Notes under the pieces: model-generated
What the model saw: the letters and a program-made list of their open reading frames with translations, nothing else
Database searches by the model: none
What the model was told of the DNA's origin: nothing
Part shown: piece by piece, positions 26,056-35,965 of the stretch
Position numbering within the stretch: the first letter of the stretch is position 1
Layout of the letters: each line of letters opens with the position of its first letter
Assembly (NCBI RefSeq): GCF_014898155.1
Contig: NZ_CP062938.1
Span: 2,728,001-2,792,000 of the forward strand
Direction: 5' to 3'
Length of the DNA: 64,000 nt
Source of the DNA: Bifidobacterium eulemuris
GTDB taxonomy: Bacteria; Actinomycetota; Actinomycetes; Actinomycetales; Bifidobacteriaceae
Translations under genes and position numbers: made by a program

Positions 26056-29000
26056 TCAGGCCAAGGCTTTGCGCAGGCGTTGGATGCTGATGGGTTTGGG
26101 GGTGCCGAGTTCTTGTGCCCACAGGGAGACGTAGAACTCCTCGAGCATCCAGCGGGCCTCGTCGGCTTGCTTAGTCAGCGCCTCGTGGCGAGGTCCGGCC
26201 GGTTCGCGCTTGGCGCGGTCCAGGGCCTTGTCCACGAGTTGTTTGGCTTCGTCGGCCTCCCATGCCCAGCGCACGTCGCGGTTCTTATCGGTTTTCGCCT
26301 TGGTCAGGCGCGCGAGGTCGGCCCTCAGATACCGTTCGATATGGCGCAGCGAATACGGGGGAGCGGCGCCGATGAAGCCGGGGAACACCAGCGTGGCGAT
26401 ATGCTCGCGAATCGACTGCAACACCGAGAGCATCGGCAGGTCCGCCTTGCCGGACACCGCTTTGTCGACCTCGGCGTAGCGAGTCAGAATCGCAATCACG
26501 TCATGCGCCACCGCGTACACGGTATCCTCATACACCTGCTGCACGTCGAGCACGGCGTTCGCCAACGCCTCATCGTCGGGCAGCTTGTCCACCTCGGGCA
26601 GGAGACGCTTGACCGTGGCCAACTGCAGATCCTCCACCAACGCCTTGGTGGACTGGTACGGCGCGGAGGCGAGCATCAGCGCCTCGCCGCCCAGCCAACG
26701 CGAGGAGACGCGGTCGGCCGGCAGCCGCAGCGCGTCGAGCGCGCCCTTCCACAGCATCGCGGCGCGCGACTCGGTGGTCGCGCCCGCCTTGTGCAGCAGA
26801 TTCGCCTGCTCGACCAGCTTGCCTTGGGTGGCTGCCTGATCGGCCTGACGTTGGACCATCTGGCGGGCCGACGCTTCGGCCTGCGCGGCGAACTCGCGTT
26901 GCAGGGCGACCAGATCCTTGCCCATGCCCATCACCTTCACCGGCCCGCGCGCGCGACGGCGGCCGCGCTGGTTGCGGCTGGGCGGCAACGTCTGCTCCAC
27001 CGAGAACGTCATACGCAGATACGGGGCGAGCTTGTCCCACAATTCGCCGGTCAGCACCTCCGGATGGATCTGCGCGCCGACCACCTGGATGGCGGCCTGC
27101 GTGAACACATGCGCGAAATCAGGCCAACGCGCGGCCTCGCCGTCGGCCGGCAGGGGCGGCAGATTCGGCTTGCCCTGCGAGCCGGAGCCGGGCAGGTCGG
27201 GGTAGTGTTCGTCGATCCAGTCGCGCAGTTTGGCGGCCGTGTCCGGAGCGGGCACGAACTGCACGCGCAGCTGCTTGGGCAGGGATTTGATCATGGCGAG
27301 CAGCAGCTCGTCCAACAGGCCCGGCACATTCCATGTGAACTGTTCGGGAGAGACGCGCGAAAGCGCCTTGATCGGCACATGCACGGTCACGCCGTCGTGC
27401 GGATCGTGCGGGTCGTACACGTAGCTGAGCCGCAGATCGATGGGGCGTCCGTCGGAACCCAAGGTATGCCAATGGTCGGGATAGTCGTCGAGACTTACCG
27501 ACTCGCTGTCGGCCAAGCGTTCCACCTTCGTCGGATCGAAATCCAACAAGGTGGGATGCTCGTCGTGTTCGACCTTCCACCATTTCGCCAAGTCGGCCAC
27601 GCAGGTCACCTCGTGGGGGATCACCGCGTTGTAGAAGTCGAACAGATCCTCGTCGGAGACCGTGTCGGCGATCTGGCGTGTGCGGCTCGCGTCCTCGGCC
27701 GCCTCCTCAAGCACGTCGCGGTTCTTCGCCACGAACTCGTCATAGCTGAAGCGCTGCTGGATGTCGCCTTCGACCAAGCCCTGGCGGATCAGGAAGTCTC
27801 GCGCCTCCAACGGGTTGATGCGGCCCCACTGCACGGTGCGGTCCTGCACGATCGGCAGACCGTACAGCAGCACTTTGGACGTGGCCACCGCAGAACCGCG
27901 CGAACCCGACCAATGCGGTTCGGCGTAGGTGGTGCGGGTGAGCGAGCCCGCCAACGGTTCGGCCCACGCCGGGTCGATCGCGGCGGAATAGCGCGCCCAC
28001 AGGCGGCTCGTCTCCACCAGCTCCGTGCTCATCACCCAAGCCGGCGTGGCCTTGGCCACCGCGGAGGCAGGGAAGAGGGCGAAATGCGTGCCGCGCGCGC
28101 CCTGATAATCGTTCTTCGACTGCTTCTGCGCGCGCTTCATGGCACGCGCCCGAGCCGCGCCGGAAAGCCCCGCGAAATCGGAGGCCTTGGGCTCTCGCAC
28201 CACCTGCATGCCCATCATGGAAAGAAGCCCCGCCAGCATCGACCTGTGGATGCCTTCGGCGTCCCACGCGCAGCACAGGGAATGTGCGGCCTGCTGGTTG
28301 ATCGGCAGTTGGCGGATCTCCAAGCCGGCGCGCGAGGAGGGAAGCGGCTCACCCACCTTGAACTTCATCTCGCGGCACATCTCACGCAGCTGCGAGACCA
28401 GATCCTTCCACTGGCGCATACGCAGCCAGTTGAGATATTCGGCTTTGCAGATCCGGCGCAGCGCGTTGTTGCTCGGCTCGCCGTCCGCTTGGAACACACG
28501 GTCCCAGATGTTCAACGCGGTGAGGAAATCGCTGGTCGGATCGGCGTAGCGGTTGTGGATGCGGTCCGCTTCGTCGCGCGCCTCGTCCGGGCGTTCGCGC
28601 GGATCCTGCAGGCTCAGGAACGCCACGACCACCAGCATGGCGGCCAACGTGTTCGGCGACGTGGACTTCGCCGCCTCGATCACCATACGGCCCAAACGCA
28701 CGTCAATCGGAATGCGCGCCAGCTGGCGGCCGATATGCGTGAGCGTCACCTCGCCGCGCTTGCGGCCGATGGCCTTCAACTCGGTCAGCTCGTTGAAACC
28801 GTCAGAGACGGCCTTCATATCCGGCGGGTCGATGAAGCCGAAATTCGTCACATCCTCGGCAGTGCGCGCCACACCCACCGACAGCATATGCAACACCACC
28901 GCGCCCAGCGAGGTGCGCAGGATCTCCGGCTCGGTGAAGCGCGGACGCGTCTCGTAATCCTCACGCGCGTACAGGCGGATGGCGATGCCGTCGGCGATAC

Positions 29001-30120
29001 GGCCGCATCGGCCGGAACGCTGGTCGGCGCTCGCCTGGCTGATCGGCTCGATCGGCAGACGCTGCACTTTCGCCGTCTTCGAATAGCGCGAGATGCGCGC
29101 CATACCCGGATCCACCACATAGCGGATGCCCGGCACGGTCAGCGACGTCTCGGCCACATTCGTGGCGATGACGATGCGCTGGTGCGTATGCGGCTCGAAC
29201 ACGCGATGCTGCTCCTTAGCGGACAGCCTCGCGAACAGTGGCATGATCTCGATCGCGTCGGGGCGGCGCATATCCGCCGCGCGCGGGCCGTAATGGTGGC
29301 GCAGCGCGGCCTCGAACTCGTGGATGTCGCGCTCGCCGGACGCGAACACGAGAATGTCGCGGGCGCCGCGTTCATGGCTTGAATGGATGATGAGTTCGGC
29401 GCAGGCGCGGGCCACGGCGGTGGGCATATCGGTGATGCCCGCGTCGAGGTCGTCGTCGCCGGGACGCGCGCCGGTGGCGAAACCCGGCACCTCATGCATC
29501 AGCGCGGGCGCGGCGCCGAGCGGCTCGTAGGCGATCCGCACCGGATAGGTGCGTCCCGACACCTCGATCACCGGCACCGACGTGCCCAAAGCGCGTTCGA
29601 AATGCTCCTGGAACTTCACCGAATCGATGGTGGCGGAGGTGATCACCAGCTTCAGGTCGCGTCGCTGGGGGAGCAGGGCGGTCAGATAGCCGAGCAGAAA
29701 GTCGATGTTGAGGCTGCGTTCGTGCGCCTCGTCGATCACGATCGTGTCGTATTTCATCAGCTTGGGGTCGCGTTGGATCTGCGCGAGCAGAATACCGTCG
29801 GTGACCACGCGCAGACGCGTGTTCGGCGAGCTTTCGTCGGTGAACCGCACCTGATAGCCGATCTCGTCGCCCAGTCGCACGCCCATCTCGCTGGCGATGC
29901 GCTCCGCCACCGTGCGCGCGGCGATACGGCGCGGCTGCGTATGTACGATCTGCCGGCCGTGCGTGCCGCGGCCCAACTCGAGCAGAATCTTCGGCAGCTG
30001 TGTGGTTTTGCCGGAGCCCGTCTGTCCGGAGACGATCACCACCTGGCTGGAACGCACGGCCTCGGCGATCTCGCCGCGCGCGGCCGACACCGGCAGTTCA
30101 GATGGATACTCGTACTTCAT
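26056..30120 (-). CDS. hrpA: ATP-dependent RNA helicase HrpA (DEAH-box)
   Basis: A 1,354-residue SF2 helicase. Motif I is SGQTGSGKTTQLPKI near residue 35, motif II is DEAHERSLN, motif III is ITSATID, motif VI is QRSGRCGR. Helicase-associated and OB domains follow, then a long C-terminal DUF3418 region, the standard HrpA architecture (about 1,300 residues). HrpA relieves stalled or collided ribosomes in E. coli; the same role here is by family. ATG at 30120 is preceded by GGAG. It lies downstream of the RsmC-like methyltransferase on the same strand (67-base gap). Confidence 0.95.
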   Translation of the reverse strand: MKYEYPSELPVSAARGEIAEAVRSSQVVIVSGQTGSGKTTQLPKILLELGRGTHGRQIVHTQPRRIAARTVAERIASEMGVRLGDEIGYQVRFTDESSPNTRLRVVTDGILLAQIQRDPKLMKYDTIVIDEAHERSLNIDFLLGYLTALLPQRRDLKLVITSATIDSVKFQEHFERALGTSVPVIEVSGRTYPVRIAYEPLGAAPALMHEVPGFATGARPGDDDLDAGITDMPTAVARACAELIIHSSHERGARDILVFASGERDIHEFEAALRHHYGPRAADMRRPDAIEIMPLFARLSAKEQHRVFEPHTHQRIVIATNVAETSLTVPGIRYVVDPGMARISRYSKTAKVQRLPIEPISQASADQRSGRCGRIADGIAIRLYAREDYETRPRFTEPEILRTSLGAVVLHMLSVGVARTAEDVTNFGFIDPPDMKAVSDGFNELTELKAIGRKRGEVTLTHIGRQLARIPIDVRLGRMVIEAAKSTSPNTLAAMLVVVAFLSLQDPRERPDEARDEADRIHNRYADPTSDFLTALNIWDRVFQADGEPSNNALRRICKAEYLNWLRMRQWKDLVSQLREMCREMKFKVGEPLPSSRAGLEIRQLPINQQAAHSLCCAWDAEGIHRSMLAGLLSMMGMQVVREPKASDFAGLSGAARARAMKRAQKQSKNDYQGARGTHFALFPASAVAKATPAWVMSTELVETSRLWARYSAAIDPAWAEPLAGSLTRTTYAEPHWSGSRGSAVATSKVLLYGLPIVQDRTVQWGRINPLEARDFLIRQGLVEGDIQQRFSYDEFVAKNRDVLEEAAEDASRTRQIADTVSDEDLFDFYNAVIPHEVTCVADLAKWWKVEHDEHPTLLDFDPTKVERLADSESVSLDDYPDHWHTLGSDGRPIDLRLSYVYDPHDPHDGVTVHVPIKALSRVSPEQFTWNVPGLLDELLLAMIKSLPKQLRVQFVPAPDTAAKLRDWIDEHYPDLPGSGSQGKPNLPPLPADGEAARWPDFAHVFTQAAIQVVGAQIHPEVLTGELWDKLAPYLRMTFSVEQTLPPSRNQRGRRRARGPVKVMGMGKDLVALQREFAAQAEASARQMVQRQADQAATQGKLVEQANLLHKAGATTESRAAMLWKGALDALRLPADRVSSRWLGGEALMLASAPYQSTKALVEDLQLATVKRLLPEVDKLPDDEALANAVLDVQQVYEDTVYAVAHDVIAILTRYAEVDKAVSGKADLPMLSVLQSIREHIATLVFPGFIGAAPPYSLRHIERYLRADLARLTKAKTDKNRDVRWAWEADEAKQLVDKALDRAKREPAGPRHEALTKQADEARWMLEEFYVSLWAQELGTPKPISIQRLRKALA

Positions 30121-30187
30121 ATGCTCCGTCCTTGCCCTTGCCGTCGATGGACAGCGCTCTACGCGGCGGTGTCTTGGGACGGCGCGG

Positions 30188-30856
30188 CTAGTTGTTACGC
30201 AAAACCTCTATGATACGGAATCCCTTGGAACTGGCGTATTTGTCCACCGCATACTCATCGCCGAGCGCTTCGTCCAACCATGGGATCAGCGAGTCCGCGC
30301 CGAGGTTTCTCTGCACCACCAGATAGGCCGCGCCGCCCTGCTTCAGCCGCGGCAGCCACGTCAGCAGCAGCGTGTGCAGCGCCTCCTTGCCGATGCGGAT
30401 CGGCGGATTCGACCAGATCACATCGAAACGCAGGTCGTCGGGCAGAATCTCGCACGTCAGCGCATCGGATACGGGCTGATCGGCCAACGGCACGCCATCG
30501 GCACCGGTCTGCGACACATGCACGTTGACGCAGCCGTTGGCCTTCGCGTTCGCGGCGGTCAGCTCCAACGCGCGCTCGTTCACATCCACGGCCCACACGT
30601 CGGCCTGCGGCGACTCAAAGGCCAGCGACAGGGCGACCGGCCCCCAACCGCAACCCAAATCCAGCAACGCGCCTTGACTCGGCGGTTCGGGCGCCTGACG
30701 CAGCAGCACCGACGTGCCGAGATCCAGCCGGGAACCGGAGAACACGCCGTTCGACACCTGCACCGTGGCGTCGTTGCCGCGCAGCGACACCTTCAGCGTG
30801 CGGCGCACATCCTTCGACGCGGGCTCCGCCGCGAAATACTGTTCGGCCATCGTCAT
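30188..30856 (-). CDS. Class I SAM-dependent methyltransferase, RsmC-like
   Basis: About 222 residues. The SAM-binding loop is LLDLGCGWGPVALSLAF, the acidic residue closing strand 2 is VWAVDVNERALEL, and the catalytic NPPI motif of N2-guanine/adenine methyltransferases is WSNPPIRIGKEALH. The RsmC/RlmG half with FSGSRLDLGTSVLL at the front is present, but the N-terminal duplicated domain of E. coli RsmC is missing, as in most Gram-positive homologues. The target is probably a 16S rRNA guanine. Two ATGs (30856 and 30850) are equally plausible, both with GAGG-rich sequence upstream. It is divergent from hflX with a ~100-base gap. Confidence 0.87.
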   Translation of the reverse strand: MTMAEQYFAAEPASKDVRRTLKVSLRGNDATVQVSNGVFSGSRLDLGTSVLLRQAPEPPSQGALLDLGCGWGPVALSLAFESPQADVWAVDVNERALELTAANAKANGCVNVHVSQTGADGVPLADQPVSDALTCEILPDDLRFDVIWSNPPIRIGKEALHTLLLTWLPRLKQGGAAYLVVQRNLGADSLIPWLDEALGDEYAVDKYASSKGFRIIEVLRNN

Positions 30857-30955
30857 CCTCGCTTCCTCGAATCCGACTTCCAATCCGACTTCCTCGGTCG
30901 GCTTACGTCATGTCTGCTCACACGATGATAATAAAGACGATAGTTCAACCGTGTG

Positions 30956-32527
30956 ATGCGAGAGCAGAAGAAGGTGGCATTGAGCCTGGAGACCCAATCC
31001 GAGCGGACGGAATCGTTCGAGACAAGCGCCGTTGACGGCACTGCAACCACCGAAGCCGACCGTTCCTCCGAAGTAGACGCCGGCGTGCTCTCCGGACGTT
31101 CCGAAGTCCTGCTGGATGGCCATTCCGGCGTATCCGCGTTCGATGAGGCGGGCGACCAGGAATGGGAGGAGCGAGAATCCCGCAACGCGCTCAAGCATGT
31201 CGTGGGCATGGGCGAACTGCAGGACGTCACCGAAGTCGAATACCGCAAGGTACGACTCGAACGCGTGGTACTGGTCGGCGTATGGTCATCGCAGAACAGC
31301 ACCGCCGCCAAAGCCGAGGAATCCCTACGCGAGCTGGCGGCGCTCGCCGAAACCGCGGGCGCGGTGGTGTGCGACGGTCTGCTGCAGCATCGTTCCCGCC
31401 CGGACGCCGCCACCTACGTGGGCTCGGGCAAGGCCAAGGAGATCGCCGACATCGTGGCGCGCGAGGAGGCCGACACCATCATCGTGGACGATGATCTGCC
31501 ACCCTCGCAGCGTCGCGCGCTCGAGGACGCCACCAAAGTGAAGGTGGTGGACCGTACCGCCGTGATCCTCGACATCTTCGCCCAGCACGCCACCAGCCGT
31601 GAAGGCAAGGCGCAGGTGGAGCTCGCCCAGTTGCAGTACATGCTGCCGCGACTGCGCGGCTGGGGCGCCTCCCTGTCGCGTCAGGCCGGCGGTCGTGCCG
31701 CGGGCGCGGACGGCGGCATCGGCTCGCGAGGCCCCGGCGAGACGAAAATCGAAATGGACCGTCGTGTGATCCGCACGCGCATCGCGCGCCTGCGCCAGCA
31801 GATCCGCCAGATGGCGCCGGCCCGCGAAATCAAGCGTGGTTCGCGACGCCGCTTCGGACTGCCGACCATCGCCGTGGTGGGGTATACGAACGCGGGCAAA
31901 TCCTCGCTGACCAACCGGCTGACCGGTTCGACGGAACTTGTGGAGAACGCGCTGTTCGCCACGCTGGACACCGCCGTGCGCCGCGCCAAAGCCAAGGACG
32001 GCCGCCTGTACGCCTATGTGGACACGGTTGGATTCGTGCGGCGCTTGCCCACCCAATTGGTCGAGGCGTTCAAATCGACGTTGGAGGAGGTGGCCGAGGC
32101 CGACGTGATCCTGCACGTGGTCGACGGCTCGCATCCCGACCCGTTCTCGCAGATCGACGCGGTGAACGACGTGCTCGCCGACATCGAGGGAACCGCTTCG
32201 ATTCCGCGTCTGCTGGTGTTCAACAAAATCGATCTGGTCGACGAAAGCGTGCGCGAGCGTCTGCGCAATCTGGAATCCGACGCCCATCTCGTCTCCGCCT
32301 ATTCGGGCGAGGGATTGGACGAGCTGCGCGCCGCCGTCGAAGCGTTGCTGCCGGTGCCGCATGTGCATGTGAACGCGCTGCTGCCCTATACGGCCGGCGC
32401 GCTGCTGTCTCGCGTGCGCGAATACGGCAATGTGATCGCTTTGGACTACCGCGACGACGGCGTGATGCTTGAGGCGGACGTCGACAGCCATCTGGCCGCG
32501 CAGATCGTCGAACAGGCCATCGACTGA
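30956..32527 (+). CDS. hflX: GTPase HflX
   Basis: A 523-residue ribosome-splitting GTPase. After an acidic ~60-residue N-terminal extension comes the HflX N-terminal domain (DAATYVGSGKAKEIADIV, DDLPPSQRRALED, VDRTAVILDIFAQHA). Next is the glycine-rich GIGSRGPGETKIEMDRR linker, then the G domain with G1 GYTNAGKSSLTN, G3 DTVGFVRRLP and G4 FNKIDLVD. HflX rescues stalled ribosomes under heat and antibiotic stress in other bacteria. There is no ribosome site before ATG 30956 (or the adjoining GTG 30953), so the message may be nearly leaderless. It is followed by ldh after 197 bases. Confidence 0.95.
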   Translation: MREQKKVALSLETQSERTESFETSAVDGTATTEADRSSEVDAGVLSGRSEVLLDGHSGVSAFDEAGDQEWEERESRNALKHVVGMGELQDVTEVEYRKVRLERVVLVGVWSSQNSTAAKAEESLRELAALAETAGAVVCDGLLQHRSRPDAATYVGSGKAKEIADIVAREEADTIIVDDDLPPSQRRALEDATKVKVVDRTAVILDIFAQHATSREGKAQVELAQLQYMLPRLRGWGASLSRQAGGRAAGADGGIGSRGPGETKIEMDRRVIRTRIARLRQQIRQMAPAREIKRGSRRRFGLPTIAVVGYTNAGKSSLTNRLTGSTELVENALFATLDTAVRRAKAKDGRLYAYVDTVGFVRRLPTQLVEAFKSTLEEVAEADVILHVVDGSHPDPFSQIDAVNDVLADIEGTASIPRLLVFNKIDLVDESVRERLRNLESDAHLVSAYSGEGLDELRAAVEALLPVPHVHVNALLPYTAGALLSRVREYGNVIALDYRDDGVMLEADVDSHLAAQIVEQAID

Positions 32528-32584
32528 TCGGGTCCGCGGCGGATGGCGGGCGTGTGAGCTTGCTCACGTGTGTTATAGCAGGAA

Positions 32585-32598
32585 TGTTAGCGATAACA
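32585..32598. promoter_or_regulatory. LacI-family operator upstream of ldh
   Basis: TGTTAGCGATAACA is a near-perfect palindrome (TGTTA/TAACA arms around a CG centre) that fits the LacI-family consensus TGnnAnCGnTnnCA. It is 127 bases before the ldh start. In bifidobacteria, central carbon genes, including lactate dehydrogenase, are reported targets of LacI-type global regulators such as AraQ; assigning this site to AraQ is inference. Confidence 0.65.
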
Positions 32599-32712
32599 AT
32601 CCAGTGGTTCCAGCTGTTTTTGAAAAACTTTTTCGTGGTGAAACGTCATAGCGGACGAGTAGAGTGAAGACGTTGTTTGGATGGAATCCCGCCAAAAAAC
32701 GGGAAGTGATAG

Positions 32713-33687
<975 letters not shown>

Positions 33688-33688
33688 C

Positions 33689-33793
33689 AAATCCCGCACC
33701 GATGGAGCGCCTTCGGTGTTGCTCGGAACTCGACGTACCTTTGTACGCCTTCGTTCCGTGCGCCTTGGGGTCGCACGCATCGGTGCGGGATTT
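33689..33793 (+). terminator. Long-range hairpin after ldh formed with repeat copy 1
   Basis: AAATCCCGCACCGATG (33689-33704) is the exact reverse complement of 33778-33793, and a smaller stem CGGAAC/GTTCCG lies inside. The right arm is followed by TGTGTTTTGG. It likely ends the ldh transcript. Confidence 0.6.
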
Positions 33794-33900
33794 TGTGTTT
33801 TGGTACCGGTGGGGCGTCTCCGTCGTTGCTCGGAACTCGACGTACCTTTGTACGCCTTCGTTCCGTGCGCCTAGGGGTCGCACGCATCGGTGCGGGATTT
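33718..33900. repeat. Two 76-bp direct repeats
   Basis: The unit at 33718-33793 recurs at 33825-33900 with a single difference (CCTTGGGG versus CCTAGGGG), offset by 107 bases. Each unit has internal short palindromes (GTACCTTTGTAC; CGGAAC...GTTCCG). No reading frame is supported in the 365-base gap between ldh and the CDF gene apart from these repeats and a terminator. Confidence 0.9.
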
Positions 33901-33954
33901 CACGTAGCGTGATGGGCCCCATGCGGCGTGTGCTATGGTGAAAACGGTGATGAG

Positions 33955-33978
33955 ACCCCGGCTTCGGCCGGGGTTTCG
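33955..33978 (+). terminator. Small GC-rich terminator hairpin
   Basis: ACCCCGGC (33955-33962), a TTCG tetraloop and GCCGGGGT (33967-33974) form a perfect 8-bp stem followed by TTTCG. It lies 75 bases before the CDF gene and may protect it from read-through. Confidence 0.7.
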
Positions 33979-34052
33979 TCGTATTGGAACGTAACTGCAA
34001 ATGGTATTGAGAAGCGGTTTCACTAGGAACGGGACGAGGGGAGCGGACGACG

Positions 34053-34988
34053 ATGGCGCATGATCACACGCATGCAAGCGCGGGAGGCGATTCGGCGGAG
34101 CATCAGCGGCGGCTGATACTGACGTTGACGTTGACCGGAACGGTGTTTCTTGCGGAGGTCGTCGGCGCGGCCCTCACCGAATCGTTGGCCCTGCTGGTCG
34201 ACGCCGGGCATATGCTCACCGACATGTCCGTGCTCATCGCCTCCACGGTCACCGCCATGCTGATGCGCCGCAAACCCGACAGCACCCGCACCTGGGGTTG
34301 GGCCAGACTGGAGGTCATCACCGCCGCGGGCGGCGCCCTTGTGCTGTTCGGTGTCGGCGCGTACGCGTTGATCGAAGCCGGATTGCGTCTGTTCGGAGAG
34401 TCGGCGGATGACGTGCATGACGCCCGTCTGCTGCTCGCATTCGGCATCCTCGGACTCGCCGCCAACATCGGGTCCATAGTGATTCTCGCCTCGCAGCGCG
34501 GCGACAACATGAATATGAAGGCCGCGTTCCTCGAAGTGTTGAACGACGCGCTCGGATCGGTGGCCGTGGTGCTGTCCGCCGTGGTGATGATGGCGACCAG
34601 CTGGGCGGGATTCGACGCGGTCGCCGGCGGCCTGATCGCCCTGATGATGATTCCCCGCGCCGTCACCCTGCTGCGCAACGCGGTGCGAGTGCTGTTGGAG
34701 GAGACGCCGGAAGGTCTCGACCTCGACGCGGTGCGCGAGCATCTCGAAGGGGTGCCGCATGTGGTCGCCGTTCACGACCTGCATGCCAGCACCGTATCCA
34801 CCGGCATGCCGATACTCATGGCCCATGTGGTGGTGGAGCGGGGTCTGAGCATGGAACAGGCGGAGGGGATTCTGCAGCAGCTTCAGGACTGCCTGCGCGA
34901 GCACTTTCCGGTGTCGGTGCCCCACACCACGTTCCAACTCGAACCGGAGGGGTACACCACCCCGTCCGCCGAACAGCTGCATATGTGA
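34053..34988 (+). CDS. Cation diffusion facilitator (Zn/Co/Cd exporter, CzcD-like)
   Basis: A 311-residue membrane transporter that expels divalent metals by proton antiport. The His-rich N-terminus MAHDHTHAS, six predicted helices, the metal-site LLVDAGHMLTDMSV (HxxxD) in TM2 and the second site near TM5 (FLEVLNDALGS, with Asp) are all present. A cytoplasmic C-terminal ferredoxin-like domain (VHDLHASTVSTGMPILMAHVVVE) follows. ATG at 34053 has AGGGGAGCGG upstream. No metal-responsive regulator is adjacent. It is followed by a half-copy of the dispersed intergenic repeat. Confidence 0.93.
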   Translation: MAHDHTHASAGGDSAEHQRRLILTLTLTGTVFLAEVVGAALTESLALLVDAGHMLTDMSVLIASTVTAMLMRRKPDSTRTWGWARLEVITAAGGALVLFGVGAYALIEAGLRLFGESADDVHDARLLLAFGILGLAANIGSIVILASQRGDNMNMKAAFLEVLNDALGSVAVVLSAVVMMATSWAGFDAVAGGLIALMMIPRAVTLLRNAVRVLLEETPEGLDLDAVREHLEGVPHVVAVHDLHASTVSTGMPILMAHVVVERGLSMEQAEGILQQLQDCLREHFPVSVPHTTFQLEPEGYTTPSAEQLHM

Positions 34989-35011
34989 CGAGGGAACACG
35001 TTGGACGGAGG

Positions 35012-35049
35012 AGATCCTTGCGTCTCGCTGCGCTCCGCTCGGGATGACG
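35012..35049. repeat. Half-copy of the dispersed intergenic repeat
   Basis: The words GAGATCCTT and GCTCCGCTC-GGATGACGG seen at 19336-19374 reappear here in the same order with a few substitutions, between the CDF gene and lexA. The inverted second half found at 19473-19515 is missing. Confidence 0.6.
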
Positions 35050-35081
35050 GAAGAAGTTTATCCGTTTGGGGGCGTGGGATA

Positions 35082-35810
35082 TTAGAGTTTGCGCAGTACG
35101 GTGACGACTTTGCCCATGATCTGCGCGTGGGTGCCGTCGATGGGGGAGTAGGCGGGATTGTGCGGCATCAGCCACACATGGCCGTCCTGCTTGCGGAAGG
35201 TTTTCACGGTGGCCTCATCGTCGAGCAGCGCCGCCACGATATCGCCGTTCACCGCGGTGCTCTGCTCGCGCACCACCACGAAATCGCCGTCGCAGATGGC
35301 CGCGTCCACCATGGAATCGCCGTGCACCTCCAACATGAACAGGGTGCCGGTGCCGGTCAGGCGCTCCGGCAGACGCATCACATCATCCACATGCTGGTCC
35401 GCGGTGATGGGCACGCCGGCCGCGATGCGGCCCACCAGCGGCACGTCATGCGACTGCATCACCGACTCGCTTTCGGGGAAGGGGATGATGGTCGCCGTCG
35501 CGGCGGGGGCGTCGGGCTGTGCGGACTGGGCCGCAGACGTTGCCTCGTCGCCTTGCGGGGGTGCCACCACTTCGATGGCACGACCCTTGTTGGCGTTCAT
35601 GCGAATGAAGCCTTTGTCTTCCAGGGTCTGCAACTGGTGCTTCACCGACGAAGGGCTTTTCAGTCCGGCGTATTCGCCGATCTCGCGGAATGACGGGGCG
35701 AAGCCATGGGCGTCGATATGCGTGCGGATGGCCTCCAGCACCTTGCGTTGACGGTCGGTCAGCGCGCTGTCGGCTGATGATGGCTGCGGGGTCATGGCGA
35801 TGATGCTCAC
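35082..35810 (-). CDS. lexA: SOS repressor LexA
   Basis: A 242-residue repressor. The N-terminal winged helix (LTDRQRKVLEAIRTHIDAHG, SFREIGEYAGLKSPSSVKHQL) is joined by a long Ala/Pro/Thr-rich linker to the S24 peptidase domain. The self-cleavage Ala-Gly is in GRIAAGVPI, the catalytic Ser in HGDSMVDAAI and the Lys in EATVKTF. The GTG at 35810 (VSIIAMTP) is chosen because AAAGGAG lies 7 bases upstream. It is divergent from the LysM gene, and the shared gap contains two SOS boxes and a 13-bp inverted repeat, so both are probably autoregulated by LexA, as with lexA-yneA in Bacillus. Confidence 0.96.
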   Translation of the reverse strand: MSIIAMTPQPSSADSALTDRQRKVLEAIRTHIDAHGFAPSFREIGEYAGLKSPSSVKHQLQTLEDKGFIRMNANKGRAIEVVAPPQGDEATSAAQSAQPDAPAATATIIPFPESESVMQSHDVPLVGRIAAGVPITADQHVDDVMRLPERLTGTGTLFMLEVHGDSMVDAAICDGDFVVVREQSTAVNGDIVAALLDDEATVKTFRKQDGHVWLMPHNPAYSPIDGTHAQIMGKVVTVLRKL

Positions 35811-35868
35811 GTCGGGGCTCCTTTCGGGCGGCTGTGACCAGTGTATCGTGCAAATCATGTGAAATCAA

Positions 35869-35910
35869 ACATCTGTTCGACTCGTCGTGTTGACGTTGTC
35901 GAACAGATGT
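35869..35910. promoter_or_regulatory. 13-bp inverted repeat in the lexA control region
   Basis: ACATCTGTTCGAC (35869-35881) is the exact reverse complement of 35898-35910, with a 16-base spacer. Each arm contains a GTTCGA/TCGAAC SOS half-site. It is on the lexA side of the divergent gap. Confidence 0.6.
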
Positions 35911-35920
35911 GCCACAATCA

Positions 35921-35932
35921 GAACAAGTGTTC
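35921..35932. promoter_or_regulatory. SOS box 1 (LexA site)
   Basis: GAACAAGTGTTC, followed by GA, matches the Gram-positive LexA palindrome (CGAAC-n4-GTTCG). It lies between lexA and the LysM gene. Confidence 0.85.
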
Positions 35933-35936
35933 GATA

Positions 35937-35948
35937 GAACAGGTGTTC
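35937..35948. promoter_or_regulatory. SOS box 2 (LexA site)
   Basis: GAACAGGTGTTC, followed by GAAA, is a second perfect palindromic LexA site. It is 16 bases from the first and immediately before the LysM gene ribosome site. Confidence 0.85.
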
Positions 35949-35965
35949 GAAAGGATGTGGTTGCG

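Noticed and set aside
26080..29382. 1,100-codon open frame on the plus strand inside hrpA
   Set aside because: Antisense shadow of a GC-rich helicase; the minus strand carries all helicase motifs in order.
33718..33900. CRISPR array or integron-like repeat
   Set aside because: Only two long copies with a single short interval, no spacer series and no cas genes in the window.
33955..33978. Tetraloop hairpin as a riboswitch for the CDF metal exporter
   Set aside because: It is a simple 8-bp stem followed by TTT, better explained as a terminator; no metal-sensing RNA architecture is visible.
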